The translations under genes and the position numbers were made by a program. The notes below the pieces were generated by a model that saw nothing but the letters and a program-made list of their open reading frames with translations, ran no database searches and was not told where the DNA came from. From Naganishia liquefaciens (taxonomy: Eukaryota; Basidiomycota; Tremellomycetes; Filobasidiales; Filobasidiaceae), in assembly GCA_013423385.1 (NCBI GenBank), contig BLZA01000013.1, positions 434,001-498,000 of the forward strand: a stretch of DNA of 64,000 nucleotides, read 5' to 3'. This document shows positions 11,047-21,340 of this stretch, in pieces (position 1 is the stretch's first letter; every line of letters begins with the position of its first letter).

Positions 11047-14025
11047 ATGCACTCCCGCCAAGAGTCCACCAACTTGACGCCGTCTCGTCGCGCACCTGTA
11101 CCGCCAACTCAGCAACATCAGCAACGTCAGCCATCATTCTCTTCACCGTATAGCCGCGATGAATCCTTGAACGGCCACCAGCCCGCCCGCTCACAAATGT
11201 ATTCTTCGACAAATTACGCTCCATCCTTCCAGCATGGGAGCACGCCGTCGACTTCGTCGTTGCAGGCTGCAGGGTTTGGGGTAATGCATACGCCTAATGG
11301 AAGCTATCACAACTCGCTAGGTCCCAGCATGCTTCCTGTCGGGAGCAATCGATTCAGCAGTCCAACGTCTGCTTCTACTCCTATTCGTCAAGGCATGGTC
11401 ACGGTCAAGGAGGAGGAGGGTATCCGAAGTTTCCTATGGAGTAAAAGATGGCTGGTGTTGAGGGATCAGACACTGTCATTCCACAAGAACGAGGTGCGTT
11501 GCGGCCCATGTGGCATAATCTCAAACGCTGATCCTTCCGGGTGCTTTCCGTTGTTGGTCGCAGACTTCTCAGACACCGTCCTCAATGATCCAGCTCAAGG
11601 ACATCTCGGACATTCAGAGAGTGGATTTGAAGCCATTCTGTCTGGAGGTGGAGGCCAACAACAAGGCAAGTCAATTCAGCTCTCCTCGGTGACAGTCGCT
11701 GATACGCGTAATGGCAACAGTGTACCTTCATAGCACTCAAATCAGATCAAGAACTTTATGAGTGGCAAGATCTGATCTACGCTCGGAGTCCGATGCTCAG
11801 TGTCAGGTAAGTCTGTCTTCGTTTTTCGCCGAGACTCGAATCTTACATCACGACATGCACAGCGGCCCTACAAATTTTGTGCATCAGGGTATGTCAGAGT
11901 CTCAGAGTAGGCGATGTAGGACTCATCCTTGCTTGATCTTCTTCAGTTCATGTTGGCTTCGATGCCGTCAGCGGCGCTTTCACCGTAGGTTCTTATCATG
12001 CGGTAGTCGCTGCTTCCGCTAATCAGGCTGTTCTCTCACACAGGGCTTGCCCGATCAATGGACGAAACTTCTGACGCAATCGCATATCACGAAAGAAGAC
12101 CAGGCTCGCAATCCTCAAGCCGTGTTGGATGTTCTCGAGTTTTACACAGATATCCAGAAACGAGAATACGACAACTTCGGAGTGCCGGTTGGTCCAGCTC
12201 GAAACAACTCGCCGCTGCCAGGTGGAACACCGGGCAAAGCTCAAATGACGGATAGCGTTTCGAGGCTTGCGACTCCGCCTGCAAGATTCGAAGCGGGCTT
12301 AGGATTGGCTGGGCAACTGTCTGCCGAGAAACCGCCCTCATTGCCGAGATCGGATACCGCACCGCCAGGAACGCAGGTGTACCATCCAGTTGCGACCAGG
12401 CAGGAACCCCGTTATGCGCTTGCAGCGCCAGGCATGCATCATGCGCCACCTCCACGGCGTCAAGGGGAACAACAAGCAGCTCTTCCGAGGCATATTAGCG
12501 AGCAGCCTAGGCCAATCGCCGCGGAGCGTAGAGCTCCCGCCCCTCCGAAACCAGTCGCAGACGCTGCTCAACAAGAATCTCGTTATGCACAGAGGCGTGC
12601 ACCCGAATCCACGCTTGATGCCATTCCGAGACCTCCTATGCAGACGGCGAACAGCTCCCCGGCGACACCCGTTCCTGCTGCTGCTATAGCGAAAACATCA
12701 AGTTCAGCTGCGAATGCCCAGACTTCGACCTCGACTCGACCTTTGCAGCCACAAAAGAAACCTCAAGGTCCGCCTCCGGCACCCTCCTCCGGCGCAGCAA
12801 CCAGCAATGACGTGAAATCGTCAAAGGCTTCCGAAAAGCGTATCAGCTCCATGAGCGAGCCTCAGATAATGGACAAGCTGAGATCCGTGGTAAGCACTGC
12901 GGATCCCTCCACGCTATATGCAAAGATCAAGAAGGTCGGCCAAGGGTGAGCAGAGGAGAATATGATTAACATATCTTGGGGCTAATCATTCGTGAATGTA
13001 TTTTGTGCTTCAGAGCTTCCGGATCAGTTTATGTCGCGAAAACATTGGCTACTGGACAGCGTGTCGCAATCAAGCAGATGGACCTCGCCCAACAGCCAAG
13101 AAAAGAATTGATTGTCAACGAAATACTGGTAATGAGCGAATCCAGACATCCCAACATCGTGAATTTTTTAGAGGCATTCCTGATCCGGAATACGGACCTT
13201 TGGGTAGTCATGGAATTCATGGAGGGAGGCGCGTTGACCGATGTCATTGAGGCCAACAAAATGGAGGAGGAACAAATTGCCGCAATATGCCTCGAGGTAG
13301 GTCTAGGCCTAGAGTAAGAACGACCTGGCGCTGATCAACGTAATCAGACTTGTTCGGGACTTCGACATCTGCACGATCATTCCATTATTCACCGAGATAT
13401 CAAGAGCGACAATGTTTTGCTGAATGCACAGGGAGAAGTCAAGATCAGTCAGTTTCACGACATCCAGATTTTTTTCGTTGCTGATCACGATGGCCTACTC
13501 CCAATCAGCCGACTTTGGTTTCTGCGCCAAGCTTACGGATCAAAAGTCGAAACGAGCCACCATGGTCGGCACGCCATACTGGATGGCGCCTGAAGTCGTA
13601 AAGCAGAAGGAATACGGCGCAAAGGTCGATGTCTGGTCTCTAGGCATCATGGCTATCGAAATGATCGAGAACGAGCCACCATACTTGGACGAAGAGCCGC
13701 TCAAGGCTCTTTACCTGATTGCTACGAACGGAACCCCAACGTTGAAGAGGCCCGAAAAGCTCAGCGTGGAACTCAAGCACTTCCTATCGGTTTGTCTCTG
13801 TGTCGACGTCAAAAGCCGCGCTTCCACCACAGAACTCTTGACCGTAAGCATTCCTGTTATCCATTACATCGTCTCAGCTCATCGTTATCACTTTACAGCA
13901 CGAGTTCTTGGCTAAAGCGTGTGACAAGTCTGGGCTTGTTCCGCTTATGAAGAAGAAGGATAAAGTCAGTGTCGCCATTCGCCAGCATAATGTGCATTTG
14001 CTGACAAGTCTCGTCGCAGGTCTAG
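11047..14025 (+). CDS. CLA4: PAK-family protein kinase, Cla4 type (PH-CRIB-kinase)
   Basis: A Cdc42/Rac effector Ser/Thr kinase acting in polarity, septin assembly and cytokinesis. Domains in order: a low-complexity N-terminus; a PH domain beginning at [20 protein letters not shown] and ending in [20 protein letters not shown]; a CRIB motif, [14 protein letters not shown], pieced together from two short exons; a long Pro/Ala-rich linker; and the kinase domain. Kinase motifs: VAIKQMD (ATP lysine), [12 protein letters not shown] (catalytic loop), [17 protein letters not shown] and [11 protein letters not shown]. The PH domain ahead of CRIB separates Cla4-type from Ste20-type PAKs. The intron after 11665 starts with GC (AAG|GCAAGT), which restores a typical PH-domain strand. 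The last exon is tiny: splicing 13960-14019 gives KKKDKV and a stop at 14023-14025; reading through would extend to 14141 with unrelated sequence. Confidence 0.88.
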
Positions 14026-14812
14026 TCTCGCATGAAGTGATAGCTTGGTTCCTGCCTCGTACACCACGGTATATCATAGCATTTTCCGCTAGTCCGGTCT
14101 TCGCAAGAATCCTTATGACGACGATTGTATCACGAACTTGACACGAACGTGGCATTGGCACGCATTTCATCATGTCTTGATGTACGACTTGTGACGTTAC
14201 TGTAATAAATTTCTTGTGTCAGATCGATATCGAATGATCTCGGTTCTATTGAACGAATGCCTTTGCCGTGATCGTGCCCTGCGATCCCGATCCGAACCCG
14301 TTTTTGGCGGGAAAGCGACAATGCAAGGCAGGTGGGCTTGAGGTCCAATTGAACAAAAGCGGATAAACCACAAACAAGCGCATCAGGGACTGTGGATGGA
14401 TCAAAGATAAGGGCTGATAGGGGTAAATCACCATGGTTTGATGGAAGTCGTCCTTTCACGTCCGGCACATCGGGTTTTGTTTTCAGGTGTTTCAGGGTAC
14501 TCTTAGTACTGGAATCAAGACAGACGCAGTATGCAGTCTACATACTTTGCCTCACCGACTGATCAAAGCTGGTATATAGCCTGAGAGATCAGCGTTAGAT
14601 CTCCCTCCCGACCATCTGATCGCTGAGTGGTAGCAGCCCCAAAGGAGTGTCGGTACAGTCTTCTGCGAGTCAGCCCAGGACACTCGGTCGACGTCTATAA
14701 GCTTGATCCAAGTGTGAGTCGAGTATCAATCTCTTCACTCGAGGAGAAGGCGACTTTTCAGGCTGGACGACCACGTTGGTCCAAATTCGGAGCCGACAGT
14801 GAGGAATGCAGA
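14026..14812. other. Intergenic, nothing recognised
   Basis: Between the kinase and the first CCCH gene. The frame of the latter is open back to about 14627 but without an ATG, so an upstream 5' exon is possible. No other signal found. Confidence 0.4.
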
Positions 14813-16155
14813 ATGACCAATGAAGCCTTGGAAGCCCGCGCGCCGCCCGAGACGCTGTCCGTGTCATCAGCGACCTTAGCGAACTCGACATGTAAGAGAA
14901 GAGGTATGGATGGTTCGGCAGCTCAAGGGGAGACCAGTGCAACGGAAAGCGAAGGAGAGGAGGATATCGTCTATCAGATGAGGGGACTGAGGGGGCTAGG
15001 CGCGGCGCCAGAGACGGTCGCGTCACGACAGCGGTTCCGGGACAAGAAGGACAACGCCTCGTTCGTGCCGGACTACGTTGTAAGTCCATTGAAATCACGT
15101 GTGATCCTGAGACTAACAGAGATTCCCATAGCATGATGACCCCTCCGAGGAGGGAGAGTCTCAGGCCTACTTGACTGCGGAGGAGGACAGCGATGAAGCG
15201 GCAGCAACGATCTCTCGGCACAAATCAAGGCTTTCGAACGAAAGTGTTAGTCTGTCCACCCAGCATCCTTCAATGTGGTATTCGCGTCCCTTGACACGTC
15301 GAACAACGAGTGCATCACACTTCAAACCAGAATCAGATACTCGCCAGGGACGGTCACGCCAACCATGGAACAACAGATCCAGAAGAGCAAATCGCCCCGG
15401 GCATCATGGCGCAAAGAAAGAAAGAGTGCTCACCGATTTCGGAAGAAAGCCGGCCGACTCGGGACGAACGCGAGAGCAGGTCGACAAGATGGAAGCCTTG
15501 CATCGAGGAATACTTGATGGTTCTCCTTATTACATTCCAAGAAATGAGGTTGTTGATCACCCGCCTGCTATTGTTGATGAAATCTCAGATGCGGACTCCC
15601 AAAAGCATCTTAAGCAGAAAAGTCAGTGGACACTCGTGTACTGCCGACTACGATTCCTCGTGATACTGAGAAACTATATCTGACTCACCCCTTTGCACAG
15701 GTATCGACGCACCTTTTGACCTGGAGGCGTTCAAGGAAGTCAATGGCGGTCCACCATGTTTCGTTTTCCATTTGAGCGGCTCCTGTGCGGACAAAACGTG
15801 CCACAAGCTTCATGAAACCGTCAAGCTTTCGAAAACCGAAAAAGCTCAACTCCGCCGATTCGTTCGAAGCCTTCCTTGTCCCAATGGTATTCAATGCTCA
15901 CCGATGACTGTGTCGAATTGCCCTTTCATTCATACCTGTCTCTTCTCAAGAGATTGCGCGAATCGAGGGTGCGGATTCCACGCGCCTGAGTTCAAAGGCG
16001 AAGGCCATCGGGCAAACCGCACCAGCAATTTGTACGCAGAGACGACTTCGACTTCGGCATATGCGAAGCTGTTGGTGGAGCGCAGGACCTTCTTGTTGGA
16101 AAAGCGTGATATCTCGGAAGTGCTACGGTCAGGTGGTTTTGGAAGGGACGAATGA
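14813..16155 (+). CDS. CCCH zinc-finger protein, short paralogue
   Basis: Probably nucleic-acid binding. Three exons: an acidic, Ser-rich first part (ATESEGEEDIVYQMRG), a basic low-complexity second part, and a third exon with three Cys/His clusters: CFVFHLSGSCADKTCHKLHE, CPNGIQCSPMTVSNCPFIH and CLFSRDCANRGCGFHAPEF. The run then reads GEGHRANRTSNLYAE. The same three-cluster layout and the same closing motif occur in the gene that follows on the same strand, so the two look like tandem paralogues; this copy lacks the DUF7923-like domain of its neighbour. The first in-frame ATG at 14813 was chosen because the frame further upstream holds no ATG; a missed 5' exon would move the start. The stop at 16153-16155 may not be final, since exon-like blocks follow (16156-16696). 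Confidence 0.65.
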
Positions 16156-16872
16156 CAGATTGTATGCGTTGCTCCGCTCGCGCCGGGAGAAAATTGCCTG
16201 GGCTGAATTTCACGGGCCTGGTCAGTTGTTTTCTGAACAGTGTTTCACTCCCAAACCCGCTGTGACTGCTTGTCGCAGAGGTGACCGTTATTGACATCGC
16301 GAGGTATACTAGACAAGCACGGGACTGAGTGACGGACCCTATTACATTCAGGCGTTGTTGCTAGATAGGAGCGCTTTTATTGATGCCAATTCCATGTACA
16401 TTGCTTTTTGTGGATGGCAAACATCAATCAGATCTTGCTCATCTTCCACTCAGAGTGCAAATAGGTTGAGATTGAAGCCATTTGCTGTCCTTCTTCCACT
16501 GAACACTGCCCTTCAGCCCCTTCAGGCACGAATCAAGGAAAAATTGCTAGCTGGAAGATTTATCGCGTTTCAGAATTCTTATGAGAGCACACATCCGCTC
16601 GATCCATCAGGTGCTTCACTCCCGGATGAAGATCTTCTAAATTTTACCTCGCATGTGCCTTTGGATATGCCTTTGGATATGGCTGATCCGGATTGATGGA
16701 AAACGATGGGAGAGAGGACCGGATTTGGCAAGTTCAAGCGAAAGAAGCAAGAGGCTGACGGGACAGTCCCGGTAATCGGTATATATGCAGTGGCATCCGG
16801 GAGTCAAGGCATACTTTCCCCTTTTGCTTTTCATTGTAAACAGCAGAGGAATATCTCGCACTTTCGTCAACA
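16156..16872. other. Gap with exon-like blocks and promoter of next gene
   Basis: Between the two CCCH genes. At 16270-16294 a short block is flanked by a good acceptor (gcttgtcgcag) and donor (gag|gtatac), and at 16355-16696 an open frame ends in LPDEDLLNFTSHVPLDMPLDMADPD. These could be extra 3' exons of the first CCCH gene or remains of one; I could not build one clean frame. A TATA-like element at 16779-16788 belongs to the next gene. Confidence 0.35.
16779..16788 (+). promoter_or_regulatory. TATA-like element of the second CCCH gene
   Basis: GTATATATGC about 90 bp before the ATG at 16873. It supports an independent start for this gene rather than a fusion with its upstream paralogue. 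Confidence 0.45.
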
Positions 16873-19548
16873 ATGTCGTCTCATGACTTCACGGGTAGGA
16901 TAACGGTTGATGACTGGCAAGAATACCAGAACCTGAAGGCGGTAATGCTTATTCATTGCGGCTCAGGGGAAGCGAAAGTAGACAGCTGACAATCTGCAAT
17001 CACAGAATTTTCATCGATACACCGATTGCTACGAGAGGGAACGCCAGGCCTTGCTATCACGAATTGATGACTTGCAAATCGCCAACGTCAGATTGCAAGA
17101 CAAAGTCTTGATTCAAGCAGAACACAACAAGCTATGTGAGCAGCAAAGCGAGCACTATGACAGCGTTACTGGCGGGAGGAGTTTGAATCGACGAGCTAGC
17201 CTATACGATGGATCGTGGTCGAAGAGCGTCCCAAGCACGATGGTTTCCCCTTTTGCACCTACGATTTTTTCGCCAACTGTATCCTTGACCAAAGCCGGGA
17301 AACCGAGTCTCGCCGTTTCAATTCCAATTCCGGACAACTCCTCGCTTGCGTTCTCAACCAATTCGAATGCTTCTCAACTACCAATCTCGGTAACCGTCGA
17401 ACCAACCACCTGGTCCACGACATCTCCTTTCTCAGCTCAGTCATTGTCAACTCCGTGGCAAAGCCGAGAGGACGAAAATTCGGCGTATTACGAATTCAAG
17501 CTTACCGATAGTCAGCCGAAGGCGGAATTGGAAGAGGTTTCTCTTGCAATGGGCAGTTGGGCGGATAGCGAGTTCGGCGATGATGACGCTCCTCCGCCTG
17601 CAACCGCCACATCCGCTCCCGCAGGGTCGTTTCCCGCACAGAATGAGAATGTTGACCAGAACTTGCGCTACGCGATGGTGTTGATTGACGTCAGTCACGT
17701 CATGGTGAGTTTACTCTGCTCTGGCATCGAAAAGCTGGCACTGATGCGACTTGAAAGTTTCCCGAGGAAAGAGTACTGCAAGGCAGACAAGGAGGATATG
17801 CATTCATCGAAGACCTACATCGCTCCATCACCGCTCAACTTGCAAAGCAGAATCTTCCGTCGATCGTGGACCCCTTGATGATCCGAATGATTGTGCGACG
17901 AGGCGAGTATGGCAACCTCAAGAACAGCTCGATAACCTCAGAGCAGATGGACGACTTCTGCCTGGGTATGCGAACCCACACCTCTAGTTTGCCCATAGAA
18001 GAGGTCCCGAACGAGAAGCACGAAGATAGTACCTACGCTCTTCTGTGTAAGTTTTGCCAGAACTTTTGAAGTCGTTGCCTGTGCGGCAATACTGAAATTC
18101 GCTGTTGAACCTGTCACGCTGATTACGCCTCCCTCTTACAAGCTGCTGTCCGCATGTGCTTGAATGACGAAGAATGTCAACTGGTATTGATCGCTGTCGA
18201 CCCATTTCTGCCAGCCTATGTCGCCGGTTTGCGAGGCCTTGCAAATGTTGAGGGCGCCGCGAAACTGTTGTTACTCGGCGCTTACGCTGCCGGAACGAAC
18301 ATTTGCAATTGCCTGAGGGTTGAAGAAATGATCGAATTCGTATCGCAACCTTCTCGGTCGTCATCCAGAATCCTGCGGCAACGAGGGGATGACGCCGACG
18401 AAGCCAGATACTTACCGCTGTCATATTCTACCGTGGCCAAGGCAACGCCTCCGGTGCCGGGCGCGCGCGATGACTTCAAGAGTTACACGGGCACAAACTC
18501 TTCTCACAACCAGCGAGACAGACGAAGCCAAAAGGCAACGACCTCTTCTATCTCGTCCAAGTCAGTTGCGGCGTCCAAGAAAGTGGAGACCGCCGGCAAG
18601 TGCTCACATCTAGCCGTCAATGGCACAGCACAGCTGACCTGCGTGGCGATCTATATAGTGTTATCCGATTTCAAAGGAATCGGGGAAATCAAGCGCCAGT
18701 TTGGTCGTCTTCCGTGCGCACCTTTCCACTTGGAAGGTGGTTGTCCTCACAAGGCGGAGAATACTTGTCTACACTTACACGAGGAGATTGCTTTCAGAGG
18801 ACCTGCCCTGGAACGATACCGTCGATTCGTTTACAGCCAGCCATGTCCTCGAGGGCTGGCGTGCAGGCCTGATTCTGCGCAGAGGTGCAAGCTCAAGCAT
18901 ACATGTCCCTGGGGCGCCAAGTGTGTTTTTGCGCCAAGGCGAGCTTGTGTATTCGATGCCAGCCTCTTCCAAGGGCAGGGCCATCAACCGAACGTGGCAA
19001 GCGAGCTCTACGGCGAACGATGTGTCGCAGATGTGTCTGCCATCGGTGCGGCTGCCACTTTTGGGATCTCTGGTAGGTGACTGGAGATCCTGATACGGAC
19101 CGGACATTGATGATCAACACCTTGAACGTGACTAGATCGACAGGAATTCAGCAGAAAGATGAAAGGGCCTTCAGCTCCAGTCGACGCAGAAGTGATCGAG
19201 TAAGTCGGCCCTTAGTCTTGACAACACCCAACTCTGAAGCTCTGAATCACTCGACTTCTTTCCCTGGTGCACAGCCCGGTGCTCTCTTTACAGGACTTTC
19301 AGCCCATCTTGATTGTGATCCGCTCGATGAGCCAGTCCAATTCGCAAGACCGCCAATTGCGAGCGAGATGCAACGAGCTGATCCAAGCGCGCTTCCCCGG
19401 GATCTATCCTCGATTGGGTGTGATCAATTTTCGAAAATACTCGGCGCTTGCACAAGCCGCTGGATTGGTCGAGATGGGGCGAGAGCGAGAGGGGCGTGAC
19501 TGGATCGCGATGACGGAACGAGGAAAGCAGGTTTGCGCGAAGAAATAG
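16873..19548 (+). CDS. DUF7923-like / tandem CCCH zinc-finger protein
   Basis: Likely a nucleic-acid-binding protein; no proven pathway. The start MSSHDFTGRITVDDWQEYQ lies in a short first exon. Then comes a coiled-coil-like segment (ERQALLSRIDDLQIANVRLQ), a Ser-rich stretch, and a domain starting AMVLIDVSHVM that continues over an intron as FPEERVLQGRQGGYAFIEDLH. This resembles the DUF7923 domain that precedes CCCH fingers in many fungal proteins, though the usual acidic 'DGDG' stretch is changed here. Cys/His clusters follow: CAPFHLEGGCPHKAENTCLHLHE, CPRGLACRPDSAQRCKLKH and a third, CPWGAKCVFAPRRACVFDA, which lacks the expected final His. Splicing at 19076 and 19200 leads into PVLSLQDFQPILIVIRSM and a winged-helix-like tail (YPRLGVINFRKYSALAQAAGL) ending at 19548. 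Without these last splices the frame stops at 19080. Confidence 0.68.
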
Positions 19549-19800
19549 GAAGACCAGATGCGAGGAAGGGCAATTGCCTTGAATGGGGAGAAAAGGCGGT
19601 GAACGGAGAGCCCAGGCCATTTCGTGTGGCACGCATCGAATAGGAAGCCGTAGAAGTCGTCTGCTTGTCTTCCTTGATGCTAGAAGCCAGAAATTTTCGC
19701 GACGAGCAATTGCTGTAGCGACAAACATGTCATACTAGCACACTGTTAATGATACAACCCTGAACAGGTACTTAGCTGTGCCATCCCTGCAATCTGAACC

Positions 19801-21086
19801 TCAACCCAAAACATTCAACTTTTTCTTCTTCTTTTTCGGCGCATCGGCCATCTGCAGCCCCGACGACCGCGCAGCAGGCGCAGTGGCGGACACAGGTGTT
19901 CCCGCAGATGTCTTGAACGTTCGCCAGCTGCTGATCCGCTCGTCCCGGCGCGCTTCCCAAGCCTCTTCTTCCTCCTTTTTACGCTTCTTGTCGCGAATCT
20001 CGGCTTCCTTCTTTGCGGCTTCGGCGCCTTCGTTGGCGTATTGTAGCTTTTGCGCTCTGTGATAGGAGCACGCCACGGTACGATTCAGCGCCTTGTAGAT
20101 GAGACTGAATGGAAATCATATGTCGACTTGCCGTCTTCTCGCTAATTCTTCCTCGACAAACACCTCTTTTGACTTGTTCCGTATACGCAGATCCAGCGAG
20201 GGATTCAGATCAACCAACCGCGGATCATCGTCTTTCACCGTCGATGGATTCACACCCGGTGCGACGAGACTGAATATAGCAGGCTACTGATAAGTGTGAG
20301 ATCCTCGCACGATGGGAATTGACCACTGACTCTTTGATCACGAGATGACGGGCGTGGGCCATGACGCTGTCGATATCGGGACGTTTTTTCTCGTCTTGAA
20401 GCATCGCTTCTGCCTATATCACAGAACAGGAAGGGGAACGAGCAAAAGCTGCAAGGTCAGCCTGGATGTTTTCGGACTTTGGACTGGGCATCACACAGAA
20501 GTTTGAGAAGCCGTGCCTAGCGTGGTGGAGCACACCCTGGGATGGCGACAGTCTCCTCCAGAGGACATTCATCAAACTTCAGGGCTTTTGAGTGAGGCAA
20601 GGTAGCATCACCGCTGTAGCATCATCGCTGGGCGAGGAATACGATTCAGAGACGACGGGGCGGACGCCCACGGTGATCACGACGCTCACCTTTTTCAGAA
20701 AGTCGAATGCCTATGACGCGGATTCAGCGTCAGTCTGGAGATGCGATGAAAGCCTCGTGAGCGGGACACACCTCTAGACCCCTTGCATGCTGATATTTGT
20801 CAGGATGGATCAGCAGCGACTTTTTTCGATACTGCTTCTTGATCTCATTTTCCGTTGCTCCAACTGGCAGATCGAGGATATCGTATGGACTGAGAGATTG
20901 GAAAAGGCGGGGTCGGTAAAGCGGAAAGGAGGCAGCCGAGGCGCGGCGAGGATACAGGAAGGATACACGGAAAGAGGCGACTCACTTGAGCTTGAATGCA
21001 CGAATGATCCGCTCGACCTCGAGCTCACGGATAAAATCGCTCGCGTCTTTTGCCACGGCTTGATCCAGGTCTCTGTCAGCCGACAT
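19801..21086 (-). CDS. J-domain spliceosome-associated protein, DNAJC8 / Spf31 type
   Basis: An Hsp40-family protein; DNAJC8 and fission-yeast Spf31 associate with the spliceosome. The start MSADRDLDQAVAKD opens exon 1. Exon 2 begins the J domain (PYDILDLPVGATENEIKKQYRK) and carries the HPD motif in LLIHPDKYQHA, essential for stimulating Hsp70. Later exons give AFDFLKK, AEAMLQDEKKRPDID, a middle region DPRLVDLNPSLDLRIRNKSKEVFVEEELARR, and the C-terminal Lys/Glu-rich helix with WEARRDERISSWRTF, a DNAJC8 hallmark. The last residues are a lysine run (KKKKKKLNVLG), a possible nuclear localisation signal. The final intron appears to use a GC donor (20129-20128, minus strand), since GT alternatives break frame. 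It diverges from the DENN gene, with about 250 bp between starts. Confidence 0.88.
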
Positions 21087-21340
21087 GCTTTGCTTGTAGA
21101 TACAGGGATACGGTCAAGAGGCACAGCGGATCCCTTCATACCCTGCGCTCATCAGAAGATCAAGACGCAGCACAGGCAAGGTGACCGACTGCTGCTTGCT
21201 CCGGGCGCACCCTCTCCCCGCATCCGGGGTTGTCGATCGGCGTGTCTCACTTTGGCTCGTGGCTTCTGCTCATCATCGGTCGCTTCGTGCTTGCTCCGCT
21301 TCAGCTGGATCACCGCCAAAAGGACGCTCCCGCCAGCGAC
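21087..21340. promoter_or_regulatory. Bidirectional promoter of DNAJC8 and DENN genes
   Basis: 254 bp between divergent start codons. Must contain both promoters. No clear TATA box seen. Confidence 0.45.

Noticed and set aside
14627-14812. Start of the first CCCH gene at 14627
   Set aside because: That position is a GTG; no ATG is present until 14813.
21230-21340. Start of the DENN gene at 21230
   Set aside because: Begins with TTG; the first ATG in frame is at 21341.
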